NCBI GenBank assembly: GCA_025399215.1
Contig: MU621133.1
Span: 24,588 to 88,587, forward strand
Source: Globomyces pollinis-pini
Lineage: Eukaryota > Chytridiomycota > Chytridiomycetes > Rhizophydiales > Globomycetaceae
DNA: 64,000 bases
Direction: 5' to 3'
Shown here: in pieces, positions 1-11,137 of the stretch
Numbering within the stretch: position 1 is the stretch's first letter
How the letters are laid out: each line of letters starts with the position of its first letter
Notes under the pieces: model-generated
What the model was told of the DNA's origin: nothing
Database searches by the model: none
Seen by the model: only the letters and a program-made list of their open reading frames with translations
Made by a program: the position numbers and the translations under genes

Positions 1-1618
1 ATCATTTTCTTTTGGAAGTTCAAATACTCCAGCAGCACCAACACCAACATTGTTTGGAAATAGTAATACCACCACTACAAAACCAGCCGAACCAGCTGCA
101 GCACCATCCTTTTCATTTGGAGCCGCTAAGCCAGCTACTGGAGGTCAGCAAAGTTTGTTCGGAAATACAACTACAACACCTGCAGCAACAAACGCACCAT
201 CATCATTTTCATTCGGAGCAACACCTGCAGCACCAGCTGCGACTTCTTCAGTCTCATTCGGTGCAACACCTGCAGCACCAGCTGCCACTCCATCACTTTC
301 ATTTGGAGCAGCAGCAACTGCACCAACTACTAAGCCAACGCTTTCATTTGGAGCAGCAGCTACAGCGCCAACTACTACACCATCACTTTCCTTTGGAGCA
401 GCAGCAGCAGCACCAACCACCACCACAACACCTTCATTTGGGGCAACTGCAGCACCAACCACCACAAGCTCGTTCTCCTTTGGAGCAGCTAATCCTGCAA
501 ACACACCTGCTGCTGGTGCAACCACAACAACCGCGAATAAACCACTTTCCTTTGGTACTACGGCTAGCAATGCTGCAACTCCCTCGGCTACTACCAATCC
601 TTCTGGTAGTTTATTCAATACTCCTGCAAAGCCTGCAAATGCCACTAATCCAGTAAATCCTATAACCCCAGGACCACTTAAACTTACTGATTTGGGAGCC
701 AAAACACCGAACCCAGCCAGTATCACTACCAATGCTAGTAACCCTCTTTCAACCACCGCAAGCAACACCGCCAACAACGCTGCGAGTATCAACCAGACAT
801 CAGTTCCAGCTGCAAATCCATCCACTGCCCCAACCTCTTCTTTACCTAAAACCGGATCTATATCTGGGCTGTAAGATGTTTTTTATAACTCCTCTAGAAA
901 AAATAAGTCAATCGAAGATATTGTCAATAAATGGAATCACGAACTAGACACATATACACGTCAATTCAATAACCAAGCGCAAGATATCCATAATTGGGAT
1001 AAAAAGCTAGTTACGAATGGTTATAAGGTAGTTTGTCTAATATTATTCTAATTAGTTATATATAGATTACTGAAATGTTTAAGGAATTACAAGAGACAGA
1101 AGCTTGCGAACGTGATATTGATCAAAATTTAGATTATATTGAATCACAACAAAATGAATTGGAAGCTGCATTAGACAAATATACCTCTCAAATGGATGAA
1201 TTGCTAGCGAAAGAGAATCCGACAACAAACTCCCGATTTGGGTAAAATACTTTAAGGTTTCTAATCAAAGTAATGCTGATGAAGACCGCGAGCGTGCATA
1301 TACACTTGCCGAGCATTTAAATTCAAAATTGGGTAAGAATATTAGTTTATTAAGTTCATAGATGACATGACCAACTCCTTATCAACCGTCATTAATGAGT
1401 TGAATCAATCACGAAAGCAAACTAATGGAGAATCAATTGAAGAATCTCCTATCGCTTCCATCATTGATATTTTAAACTCACATCTGTCCTCTCTTGAATG
1501 GATCGAACGATCGCACCAAGAACTTCAATCGAAAGTCGATAAATTGAATTTACTTGCCAAGCATGTTCATGCCAATGCAGATCGTGATGGACAATTACAT
1601 CGAAAGTTGAATCGTTAA
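1..1618 (+). CDS. NSP1: Nsp1/Nup62-type FG nucleoporin (5' truncated)
   Basis: Central-channel nucleoporin of the nuclear pore, partner of the Nup54/Nup58 group. The gene enters from the left edge already in frame (codons from base 2). The first ~290 codons are Ala/Thr/Pro-rich repeats with FSFGA, LSFGAAATAP and LFGN motifs, the hydrophobic FG mesh that binds transport receptors. After a 27-base intron (871-897) comes the family's coiled-coil domain, beginning SIEDIVNKWNHELDTYTRQF and continuing through WDKKLVTNGYK. Further short introns lie at 1028-1065, 1242-1270 and 1333-1361; each joins in frame. The coiled coil ends at a TAA at 1616-1618. Seen directly: FG repeats, frame and introns. From family knowledge: the FG plus coiled-coil order is that of Nsp1/Nup62. 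The N-terminus lies outside the window. It converges on the ALDH gene downstream. Confidence 0.9.
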
Positions 1619-2074
1619 ACAACCCATTTGTATTGACTTTTGAATCTAATATAATGAAACTTTTCAAGCACTATTACAAAATTTAAATTCTGATTCACAG
1701 ACTCAAAAACACTCCTTACCATGAATTGTAGCAACAAATTGCCTTTTTATATTAGAAAAATTAAATACTACAGCAATGATCTTCATCCAATTAGTGCCTT
1801 TTTACTAGAGTTTCCGATTTTGTCCCGCTATTCAATTTTCGTTGATAATTTCCAACTTCAATCCTTTGAAATTTCGAGTTGTTCCATAAATCACAGAACT
1901 GAGCAAAAAGAATATTGTTATTCATGTTTTTCTTGTTTGGTAATGAACGTAGTTCAAAGATTTTTAAAGAATTGGTGGTGAATCATTCACGTCATAGCTC
2001 ACAGTATAAACCCATGACAAATTTCATGAGTCATGACATTTGGTAAATTAGTTTTGAGTTGATGAAAGATTATA
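1619..2074. other. Intergenic, convergent 3' ends
   Basis: About 455 bases between the stop codons of the nucleoporin gene and the aldehyde dehydrogenase gene. An 86-codon open frame (1721-1981, +) starts with ATG but has no recognisable domain and is biased to residues encoded by AT-rich DNA. I see no RNA gene or repeat here; it probably holds only 3' UTRs. Confidence 0.5.
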
Positions 2075-3833
2075 TTAAAACCTTCTACCTAAATAAAATC
2101 CACAAGTGAAGATAGCAAACAGTAGCAAAATCTTACGAATCCCTCCTAATCGATTTAGGATTGAATTTAGAATGAGAATAAAGTCAGAAGGAATGCCTTG
2201 TTGAACAGCAAACTTGACAATTTTGAAAGCAAAAGATTTAGCATTTCCAGATACATTCACATATCTTAGAGTGTTGGCATGATCATGGGCCACTGTTCTA
2301 ATTAAGATCGATTGCTCTCTCGTAAATGTATTGAATGAGTTCGCTCCATGATATGAACCTAATCCAGATGATCCTACTCCCTACGAATTAACTACATAAT
2401 CCACCATACCCCAAATGGAATGTCATCACACCCGACATGAATGACTACATCATTGGCCACTGCTCCTCCGGCATTCACCTGCGGATTATTAGCGTTTCAA
2501 AGTATGTTAACTTCAGCAAAAACTTCCTCGATAACTGATCTTACACGCGAAAAACAATAGACTGCCAATGGATTGGGGTGATTCTTTTTAGCGTAATCGA
2601 TACCTTAAATGAGAGCGATTTTCAAATACCCTGTTTGATGTTTTCAATCTCAATAATTGGTAGAATTGGACCAAACAATTCCTCAGACATGATTGGATTT
2701 TCTGCTGCATCAGTGCTGATACCAGTAAGAATAGTAGGATGAATAAACAAATCAGAAGCATCTGATTGTCCTCCGTATGCTACTTTTGTTCCTGGAACAG
2801 CCAATTGTGCGTTCAATAATTTTTCCAATCTCTTAAAATGGTTTGAGGACACAATTCTTCCATAACTAGAGCTTGTTTGAGGTGTGTTTCCAATCATCTC
2901 AATTATTGCTAACTTGAGCTCTTTTACAAAATGTGGTGCAATTGATTTTTCAACTAGGACTAATATTGGTTAGCATTATAACATTTATACTGTAATCTGG
3001 GGCCACACATGTTTGTCCACAATTGTTTAATTTTCCCCATGCAATTCTACGCGCAGCGATGGCAGGATCCACTGTTGAATCGATTATGACTGGACATTTT
3101 CCTCCCAATTCAAGCACTACTGGTACGATATGTTTGACAGCAGCTTGCATTACTATTCTTCCAACATTTGTGTTCCCAGTATAGAAAAGGAGATCGAACT
3201 TTTGTTGGAGTAATAATGTCGATTCAGGTATAGCACCTAGAACAACACGAACAACTCGCTCGTCCAAATATTTTGGAATGATTTGTGCTAGAGCTGCCGA
3301 AGTATGTGGGGCAATTTCAGACAACTTGCACATTTTAGTATCACTTTTGGTATACCTTTAAAACACTGGTATTTCCACCACCGATTGCACTAATAAAATG
3401 AGTTGAATTAAAAAGTATACCCAACCAATGGAACGAGTGACAAGCAGATTGGATAATTCCATGGCACGATGATCAACACAACACCTAATGGCACCTACTA
3501 ATTAACATAAGATCTACTTACCCTTCGAACTTCACAAACATCTCCAGCAAGTGCTAAAGGTTTATGTGCTATTCTTGGATTCATGAATTCTTCAAGATTC
3601 AAGATCATATCAGCAATAGCATTTTTAGTCGGGATCAATTCAGTAATAACGCATTCTGTATAAGGTTTACGTAAATCTTTATAGAGAGCTTTTGTAATCA
3701 CCGTTTCTTCTTTCTCCAACATCTCATTCAATGCTCTCAATTGTGAGATGCGAAACTTCAAAGTCCTGGTTAATCCTGATTCATAGCTAGATCGTAACTC
3801 GTCAACAATCCCTGGTATTTCTGTTAAACTCAT
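2075..3833 (-). CDS. ALDH3-type (fatty) aldehyde dehydrogenase, tail-anchored
   Basis: NAD(P)-dependent oxidation of medium/long-chain aldehydes to fatty acids, probably at a membrane. The start chosen is the ATG at 3833 (MSLTEIPGIVDELRSSYESG), which matches the short ALDH3 N-terminus; an in-frame ATG at 3893 is possible but adds an atypical leader. The catalytic glutamate is in LELGGK and the catalytic cysteine in NNCGQTCVAPDY, followed by the MSEELFGPILPI motif and the C-terminal GSSGLGSYHG region. The last ~35 residues are hydrophobic (ILLLFAIFTCGFYLG) and end in basic RRF, a tail anchor like that of microsomal ALDH3A2. Several introns of about 30 bases split it. It lies head-to-tail upstream of nothing shared; the SppA-like gene follows on the same strand 260 bases away. 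The family call is secure; substrate range is inferred. Confidence 0.9.
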
Positions 3834-4092
3834 ATGAATGGATTTTGAAAGAATTGTGAACCAGAAAAGTTGTGTAAGCTCAAGGTCACACACATGACTG
3901 AATTCCTATTCCATTTCCGATCACTGAAGTAATAATTGAACAAGGGGAAATCAGAAACAGAGAATTGTACAAATCAGAGTTGATTTCATCTTAACGATGA
4001 GTGTTTTCAATTCTAGTTGGTATTTTTGTACCTGACAATTTCGTTAAAAAAGTGACAATGAATGAATGAATAAGAGAGGATATTGGTAGTGT

Positions 4093-6154
4093 TTATTTCA
4101 GCTTAAATTGCTGTTCTTGTGTAAGATTGACTTTGTTCGTTTGACTCGTAAGATTGGCAAACCATTGCGAGATAACATGACTGAAAGAGTTGACAAAGAA
4201 CGACGCTTGGACTTGACTGCTTCCTCCGCCCATCATTTGAGCAATTATGGATTCTTTTTTAGGAAATGTAGCCAAGTATGGATTGGCCTTGTTAGTATTA
4301 GGGTATGCGAGTCTCATCGCATCATTGATAGCATCATTAAATCCACCTAAGTGTATTAGAATGTTTCAGTTAGTACCTAATTCATCTATCAATTTTCGTT
4401 CCAATGCTTGTTCGCCAGTCCACACTTGGCCTTGAGCAACAGATTCCATATCTTCAACTAAACCCTTTCGCCCCTTTGAGACCTTATCTTTAAATCCAGC
4501 ATAAACATTATCTACGTACGCTTGGGTACGAACTTTATCATTCTCTGTTTTGGCCTCAAAATATGATGCATTTTTTGATCCTTCTGAAAAATGAACTTCT
4601 TCAATATCAATCCCAAGTTTGGCGAAAGAGTCTTTCTGAACATTTGGCTTAACGGTAAATACACCAATAGAGCCGGTAATTGATCCTCGGGACGCATATA
4701 TTTTGGATGCTGACACAGAGGATAATACACCTCCAGAAGCGGAAATATTTCCATAACTGGCTATAACTGGCTTTTTCAAATCTCGGATAATGTACTCGAT
4801 CGCTTCTCTAATACTATCACTTGCCATTCCATCTCCACCACCAGAATCTACGAGCAATAAGCCAAATTTAAATGATTACCAACACGAAATACGATTGCTT
4901 TCACATTTTCATCATTGGCTGCAGCCAATAGTGCTCTTACGACAGTATTAGAACCATATTGACCATCACCACGAAAAATGTTTCCAATTAGATATACTAT
5001 TCCAATTGTTGGCACCGAAGGGTCCAAATTCAACATTAATTCATTTGATTTAGCTTTTCGGTAGGCTTTCAAGGACATCACTGGATGGCTATCAATTTTG
5101 GACTTTTTATCGATTGGTACAAAGGGCCGTTTATATGCTAGCTTCGACACTAAATTAAAAAGAAGTGATTCTTTTGCGTATATTGGAGACATATTCATTA
5201 TATCTTTAACTGAGACCTCCTAAAAGAAAATAAGCAATTAACTTTTTACCTTTCCTCCTTTTTTGTTAGATTGCACTAATAATCAATATGAATATGGATA
5301 CATACATCTATCTGCCGTAATATCAGAGATAAGCTGACTGTTTAATCCTTGGTAAACGTCAATCATATTTTTTCTCACAGCATCAGGCCAGGTTCTTGAT
5401 GTGAATGTAGAACTACCACCCTTAAATTTCCCAGCATGAGTTTCTTGAACATTAATTCCCAACTTTTCCAATACATTTTTCAAAAACTATAAATAAGTCA
5501 CAAATGTGTTGTTACTGGTTGAAACATTGAAAATCCTTCTAGATTAATGAAACCAAATTCTTCCATTTGGATAGTATTAAATGAGGTTGCCAGATAGTAT
5601 TGATTTTGAGATATAAAGGTATCTGTAAATGCCACAGATTTAAAGCTACCTTTTCCAAATCTTGCCTCTTTAGCTCTGTTGATTGATTTAATCGAATCTC
5701 TTAATTCTTGCATTTGAGCAAAATCTAATTCTGGAATGTTGCTCCCTGTACTAAAATCGGCATAGATTCCTTACAATTTAATTAAACTGATTGATTACCT
5801 TCGATACGATCATCGTTTTCAATCCATTTGAGGGTAGTTAAGATTTCCAGAAATGTGGGTGGTGCTAGACCACCTTTCAAGTCTTGAATTCCTTTGATTT
5901 GCTTTGGTCCTTCAATAATTGGTTCCTATACGATAAATAATCCATCAAAATACCCCATTCAATTTCCAGTAGATAACAGTTGAATTCTTGATTTTTTTAT
6001 TGAAAAGCAAGTTGAATGTTTTGTTGTAAACTGAGAATGCAGTTTCCTTCAAATATAATGAATCCACTATCGATTTGGTTGAAAACCGATGATTCATCTG
6101 ATAGGTTCTTCTGATTCGTAATTGTTTTGTGCTCGCTAATTTTATGAGATTCAT
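4093..6154 (-). CDS. SppA/protease IV-like S49 peptidase, tandem-domain
   Basis: Serine/lysine-dyad peptidase of family S49 (signal peptide peptidase A, protease IV), with the two-domain layout of the long bacterial and plastid forms. The basic N-terminus (MNLIKLASTKQLRIRRTYQM) could be an organelle-targeting leader. The first domain holds GKFKGGSSTF, where the second lysine fits the catalytic Lys; the second domain has FRVDSGGGDGMASDSI (joined across an intron) and ISASGGVLSSVSAS, where the first Ser of SGG fits the nucleophile. The C-terminal exon (about 4093-4340) is a less conserved tail. Introns are 28-30 bases, for example the one removing the sequence between YWKLNG and EPIIEG, so the gene is host nuclear DNA and not contamination. 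S49 proteins are common in bacteria and plastid lineages and unusual in fungus-like genomes. Its start lies 353 bases from the divergent MFI start. Confidence 0.88.
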
Positions 6155-6507
6155 ACTTTAATTTTTGCAAAGTCGCGTTTTTAAATTCTTATTGAACTTA
6201 CCAAAAAAAAAAGCATTTTGCGGTCAATGGATATTTGGGAGCTGAAGTTAGAATTGGGTATGATATGGATTTAATTTACCCGATCAACCTTACAGCATGA
6301 TGCTTTACTTCAGAATCAATCATCTCCTTGCCGTCTAACTAAAATGTCCTTAAAAAAACTGAAAAACAGTCATACATTTTTTGTACTTGTTACCAACGGT
6401 CACCATTAAATGAGTACAAAGTAAAGGGGATTGCATGCATGCAGTAGACTACAAACTACGATTGGAAAATAAAAAGAAATCTCCGATTAAATTTCTTACA
6501 TCATATA
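6155..6507. promoter_or_regulatory. Divergent intergenic region SppA-like / MFI
   Basis: 353 bases separating two divergent start codons, so it should contain the promoters of both the SppA-like and the MFI genes. It is AT-rich with several A and T runs. I recognise no specific element. Confidence 0.4.
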
Positions 6508-8416
6508 ATGAGTAGACTAACAACGGCAAAGTCGAATGCAGAAACAGAGCAGTTTATAGTCAATCCATTATGGGGATTTGATCCATTAGATTTACTAGCA
6601 AAGACAGAATTCCCAAATGACCATAATGAATATAAAATTAGACATTCACAAGAAGCGCGACGTGTAAATTGATTCAATATACTAAAGGTATAGAATGCAA
6701 TTCGAAGAATTCCTCTAGAAACATTGGATGAAGTTCGTACGTTGAAGACAGTGTATATATCAGAGCCTGGAAAACAAGGAGCAGAACAAAATATTGAAAA
6801 GGAACAGGAAAAATTATTGAAGAGTAAAATCCAACAGGATCAGTTGGCCAGATCAGCCGCTTGTCTAATGATCCAAGCGTGTTTTAGAGGATGGTCAACG
6901 AGAAGACGATATATTGTCATCATCAATGCAATCATCTCCACCAAAACTCATCGTGATGGTGCATTACTTGATCCATTACTCCCAAACGTTCGAGATTTAC
7001 GAATACAAGTAAACATAGACTGATATTCATTTGAATAGGAAAAATTACGACGAAGATATCTACATTGGTGTATGTTATTTGATCGTAAATATCATTAATG
7101 TATTTTAAATGTTAGGAGCAAGTATTATCCCACCAGAATATTCTCAGTATTGTGCTGCCATCATTCAAGCCAATTGGAAACGATTTCTAATCCGTAGAGC
7201 CTACAAGAAATACATGACTGTAAAATACAATATATGATAACATGAATAGAAAATGAAAGTTGGACCTACCAAACCTAAATCGAGGGAAGGTATGGAAAAA
7301 CAAGAAGCTTTAGATTTTCTAAAGTACGTGGCAAATAAACCTGCCCAACATGAACAAAATCGAAATTGTGCAGCTTTGATAATACAACGTGCATGGAAAA
7401 GATACTATAACACAAGGATTTATTATTTCTATCGAGATTTGATTAAAATCCGTGAAAATGGACATCCGAAACAAATGCTAAAGTTCATCAACCCCAAGGA
7501 AGCTGATTTAATTGATCGTGGAATGGCTGTTCATGTTCGATTTCGATTAGGTGGAGTAAATACTCAAAAATCAAATTTATCTTGATAGGTTCAATTCCCA
7601 CCTATGATTTTCTATAAAATATTTGCACATAAAAGTTTAATTGATATGAATTCATTTGCACCTAAAGATTATACTGCCCAAGAATCTAAACAAATGTTAC
7701 CAAGAACACTATTTTTAAACGATAAACCATTACCAGTTAAAGACGCTAAAGGTGATTTTGTATGACTAATGGTGTAGATGAATGGTACCAAAGATTTGAA
7801 GGCAATGATTGGAGACCAGTGATTGAAACAGTACACTCCCATTAAAACTGATATTGTAGTTTACAGGTCCATTCGCATCAAATTCTATTCATCAAACTGA
7901 ATTACAAAAAAATCTGTTTCATTATTCTAAACTAACACGACATCAAGATGTCATGAAAAAGAGGAAAAATAAACAATTACAGTGGATGCGTAAACTATAC
8001 TCACTTGGTAACAAACTTCAATCAACAATGGAAGAGTCTAGTAAAAGCGAGAAACCAAGAGTAGGATGGTTAGATTTACAAAAAGGAATGCAAGTGGAAG
8101 CCGATCCAATGTTGATCCCAGTGAAATCCAAACCAATTCCGAAACGTGAAACTAAAGATCAAGAACTTGATCGTATCATTAAAGAAATTGAAGTACAAGA
8201 AATGGAAATGAAACTTATTGGATGGACTAGTAAATCACTATAACTAACGATACAGAGGGACTTAACTTCCAAGATTATCATGATAACTGGTTGAACTTGG
8301 CGGCCACTGCACCAAGTGATAAGGGTAATTCAGATTGGGGTAATGTTAGATCCGAGACATCATATCGGTATGCTAGAAACAGAGCATATACACCATTACT
8401 TGGAATCTCCAGATGA
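6508..8416 (+). CDS. MFI: MFI/C11orf65-like IQ-motif protein
   Basis: Homologue of C11orf65 (protein MFI, mitochondrial fission factor interactor), a family common in flagellated eukaryotes. Three IQ calmodulin-binding motifs are visible: LMIQACFRGWSTRRRY, IIQANWKRFLIRRAYKKY and LIIQRAWKRYYNTRIYY. The family core follows: INPKEADLIDRGMAVHVRFR, then LGGVQFPPMIFYKIFAHKSL across an intron, and a FHYSKLTRHQDVMKKRKNK helix. The C-terminal LNFQDYHDNWLNLAATAPSD also matches the family. Introns are tiny, for example 30 bases at 6664-6693 and 26 bases at 8230-8255 (with an actaac element before the acceptor). The stop is TGA at 8414-8416, read in the frame after the last intron; a longer overlapping frame to 8504 is a shadow. 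Its role here is inferred; in animals it acts in mitochondrial dynamics and sperm. Confidence 0.9.
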
Positions 8417-8630
8417 GTATCAGTTACAGATAGATACAGAGTCATGCCAAGCTTTGAAATCGGAAACGGCAGAGTTGGAATTGTTGGATAATCAGGCTTT
8501 GTAAAGTTTGATAGTTGTACATTAAAATGATTTGAAAATATATGGTTTGATCAAGTATTGAGCTTTTACAGTTTAAAATGTATCAGAATATAAAATAAAA
8601 CAGTATATATTAGCAATTGTGGATAACTTT

Positions 8631-9911
8631 TTAATCCCAACCATCCCACTCTTCTTCCGCATTATCATCTACTGAAACAACACCAAAATCATTTGTCGAA
8701 GTAGATTCTTGTTTGTCAAGCATATCAAAACTAGATCGATCGTCCAGATTTTGACTGCTTTCACTAGGATCGGTTTTTGGAGTTGGTTTTGGGCTAGGTG
8801 CCTGTGTTGTATTAACTTGTTTATTTGGCGGTGGTTTTGCAGGTTCACCATTAACTTTGATTTCAACTTGGGGTTCTATGATAGGGGTGGATTCTGCTGG
8901 TGAAGCAGAATCGTTGGCAGGTTGTACTTCACCAGTAAGATCTTGGTCAGTAGCATTTTCACTGGATTTATCAACAGGACTCTTTGCTACAATATCACTA
9001 GGAGCATCAATATTCTGTTCATCATCATCTTCGTCCGAAGACCATTTAACTTCATCATCATCGATATTTTCTGGATTTTCATTTGACTGTACCAATCGAG
9101 CTCTAGTAGCTTGTGCTAATTCTAATTCGGAGATTCTAAAATAGTACCGTACCCAAAACTGATCTTCGGATACTTTAACGGGAACTAAAATATAAGTTAA
9201 CAAATCCATTTACTCAAGGACTTCATCAACAATTTGATTTCTGGTTGCTCATCCAGTAGTCGAGCAATTTTCCCAGCATGACCGATCTGATCAAAAGTTT
9301 CTGAAAAGTTTTTGAATCGAATAGCTTCATTTTCATTTTGTAATGGATCTACAATAAAGGTATTTTCATCTAATCCTGCAGCCTGTATTTGTGATAGAGT
9401 TCTGTCAAAACTAATCATAAATTAGTGTTAAAGTTGCAATACTAAAAGACGTTAGTTGATGGTCTATGTTACCATAGTGGAACTTTTATTGGTAGTGTAA
9501 GTTGGACTAAGTTGTTTTGTTGCGTTGAACAAGGTTCCAAGTCCAGTTGTAATTCCTAATCCTAACTTTGAAATTCCAGTAAAGGCCAACTGTTCAGCTT
9601 TTTCAGCATAATCATCAATTGTTTGTAGTGTTTCGTTTACGATCCCGGTATCAATAGACTGACCATCAGTAGTAGCAGTTTCTGTTTGAGTATCATCATC
9701 GTCTTCTAGTAAAGCACTAGCTTGATGAGCAATTTCGGCCAAGTCTTTCTTTCCAGTTTCAATGATAAATTCGGACTGATTGTTAGTAAATAACTAGTAC
9801 CGTTTTCTTTAAAGAACCCAAGAAATTACCCCAAGAAGTAGTCCATTCTGGAGCAGGTTCATTATTGGATTCTAGTTCTTCACTCACAATTGCTTCATGC
9901 TCATAAAACAT
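8631..9911 (-). CDS. BSD-domain protein (BSDC1/Dos2-like)
   Basis: The BSD domain spans roughly GKIARLLDEQPEIKLLMKSL and, after an intron, VPVKVSEDQFWVRYYFRI, with the paired aromatic residues typical of the domain. Upstream are helical segments (WGNFLGSLKKT, then SEFIIETGKK after a 25-base intron at 9776-9800) as in BSDC1/Dos2 proteins. Downstream the chain is acidic and disordered, with VKWSSDEDDDEQ and a closing EEEWDGWD. The start was taken as the ATG at 9911 (MFYEHEAIVSEELES); an earlier exon cannot be excluded. Function in this subfamily is poorly known; BSD domains also occur in transcription factors such as TFIIH p62 and in synapse-associated proteins. It converges on MFI and diverges from the acyl-CoA synthetase gene. 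Confidence 0.8.
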
Positions 9912-11137
9912 TCAGAAAAGGTGAAAATTTGAACTTGACAGCAAGGCAAAGAGAGCATGAAGCTGACTAAAGGGAATAGCTTTCATGCAATGCAATAAAA
10001 TGAATTGCTTGGATGTGCTCAAATTACCACACTCAGTGGATCTCACTTGTAACTTATGCGTTTAGCCATCTGTAAATAAACAATCAAACATTGTATCTTC
10101 ATTACAGTACTGGGTTCTACTTGAGTAATTAGTATCTTTCAAATAAATCTACTGAATACTGTATTGTAGTGAATATGAAATACTGAATTCAACAGATGTA
10201 ATGGTAGTGAATTGAATACCAAATCCAGAAGTGTATCCATCCAGCATCTGGTAGTTGAAAGTAATGTATTCCCACAAGATAGTGTGTGATTGCAATCATA
10301 CAAAAGCGAGTAGAATGACGGATGGCTACTGAATTTGAGACGACACAATTCCAAGTGATATGAAAGCAGTAATATTAAAACCATAAACGGATAATTCCAT
10401 ACCAATTTCAGAAAATGAATACAAACAGGGTTTGAATGAAATTATTAAAAACCCCGTAACATAGAAACCTAAAAAATAAAACTCGATATCAAGAATCCAA
10501 GTGAGGAATAAAAGGAGATTAAGTTTTTAAAATTCATGACAATTAAAAGTTGGTTCAAATCGTGAAAATTGAGCCCGATTGAATTCATCCAAAGTCACAT
10601 GTCAGGTGGCTCTAGATGATGATGGATATGGTGAATATGATCGATTATATTTAAATTGTATCATTTATATTGTTAATGTCTGCCATATAAATGTTAATCA
10701 TAGGGTAAGAAACGCGTATTATTGGTAAATACCCCTGTCACTCACTACTAGTAGCATTGTACCCATCATCACATTTCTTTCTTTTATGGCGGTGATATGT
10801 TGATTGTGATAGAGTTCAACAAGTAAACACAACAACCTCACAAATATACATCGACCAAATGTGTGAAACCGCGAATGCCAAAGTAGGAAACTAGAACCTA
10901 GTCTGAGGCTGAGTGTTACGCCGATAAGACAAAATACTGAAATATGAAAATGCAAGGGAATAAATACGAAATCAACGTGATGAACGAGGTATTACTCCAT
11001 TGTCGTATAAAAATAAAACCCTTAAAGGTCCAGTGACCTGGGTTACTTTTCGATTTCTGTGTTCACATTTGAAACTGAAGTGGAGTGGCGTTCTTGTTTA
11101 TAAACTAGTCGCAAAGCGCATCTTTTACTTTATCCTC
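9912..11137. other. 1.2-kb divergent intergenic region
   Basis: The longest gene-free stretch in the window, between the divergent BSD-domain and acyl-CoA synthetase starts. Open frames here (10139-10405 minus, 10719-10955 minus) lack ATG starts or recognisable domains and have a Leu/Ser/His-rich composition typical of chance translation. I see no tRNA, rRNA or snRNA signature. Promoters for both neighbours are expected; a short unrecognised RNA is possible. Confidence 0.45.

Noticed and set aside
12..656. 214-codon plus-strand frame rich in Gln, His and Leu
   Set aside because: Shadow frame of the same FG repeat DNA; the SFGA frame continues into the conserved coiled-coil domain.
145..825. 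226-codon open frame antisense to the FG repeats
   Set aside because: Its Val/Ala/Gly-rich composition is the mirror of the Thr/Ala/Pro codons of the nucleoporin; no domain.
1721..1981. 86-codon ATG-initiated frame after the nucleoporin
   Set aside because: No domain, no splice partner, AT-driven composition; lies where two 3' UTRs converge.
4093..6154. Bacterial contamination as the source of the SppA-like gene
   Set aside because: It is interrupted by the same 28-30 base introns as its neighbours and has the same base composition.
8417..8504. Extension of MFI to a TAA at 8504
   Set aside because: That frame is not the one entered after the 26-base intron; the homologous C-terminus ends at the TGA at 8414-8416.
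10139..10405. 88-codon minus-strand frame in the 1.2-kb spacer
   Set aside because: No ATG start and a Leu/Ser/His-rich chance-like composition.
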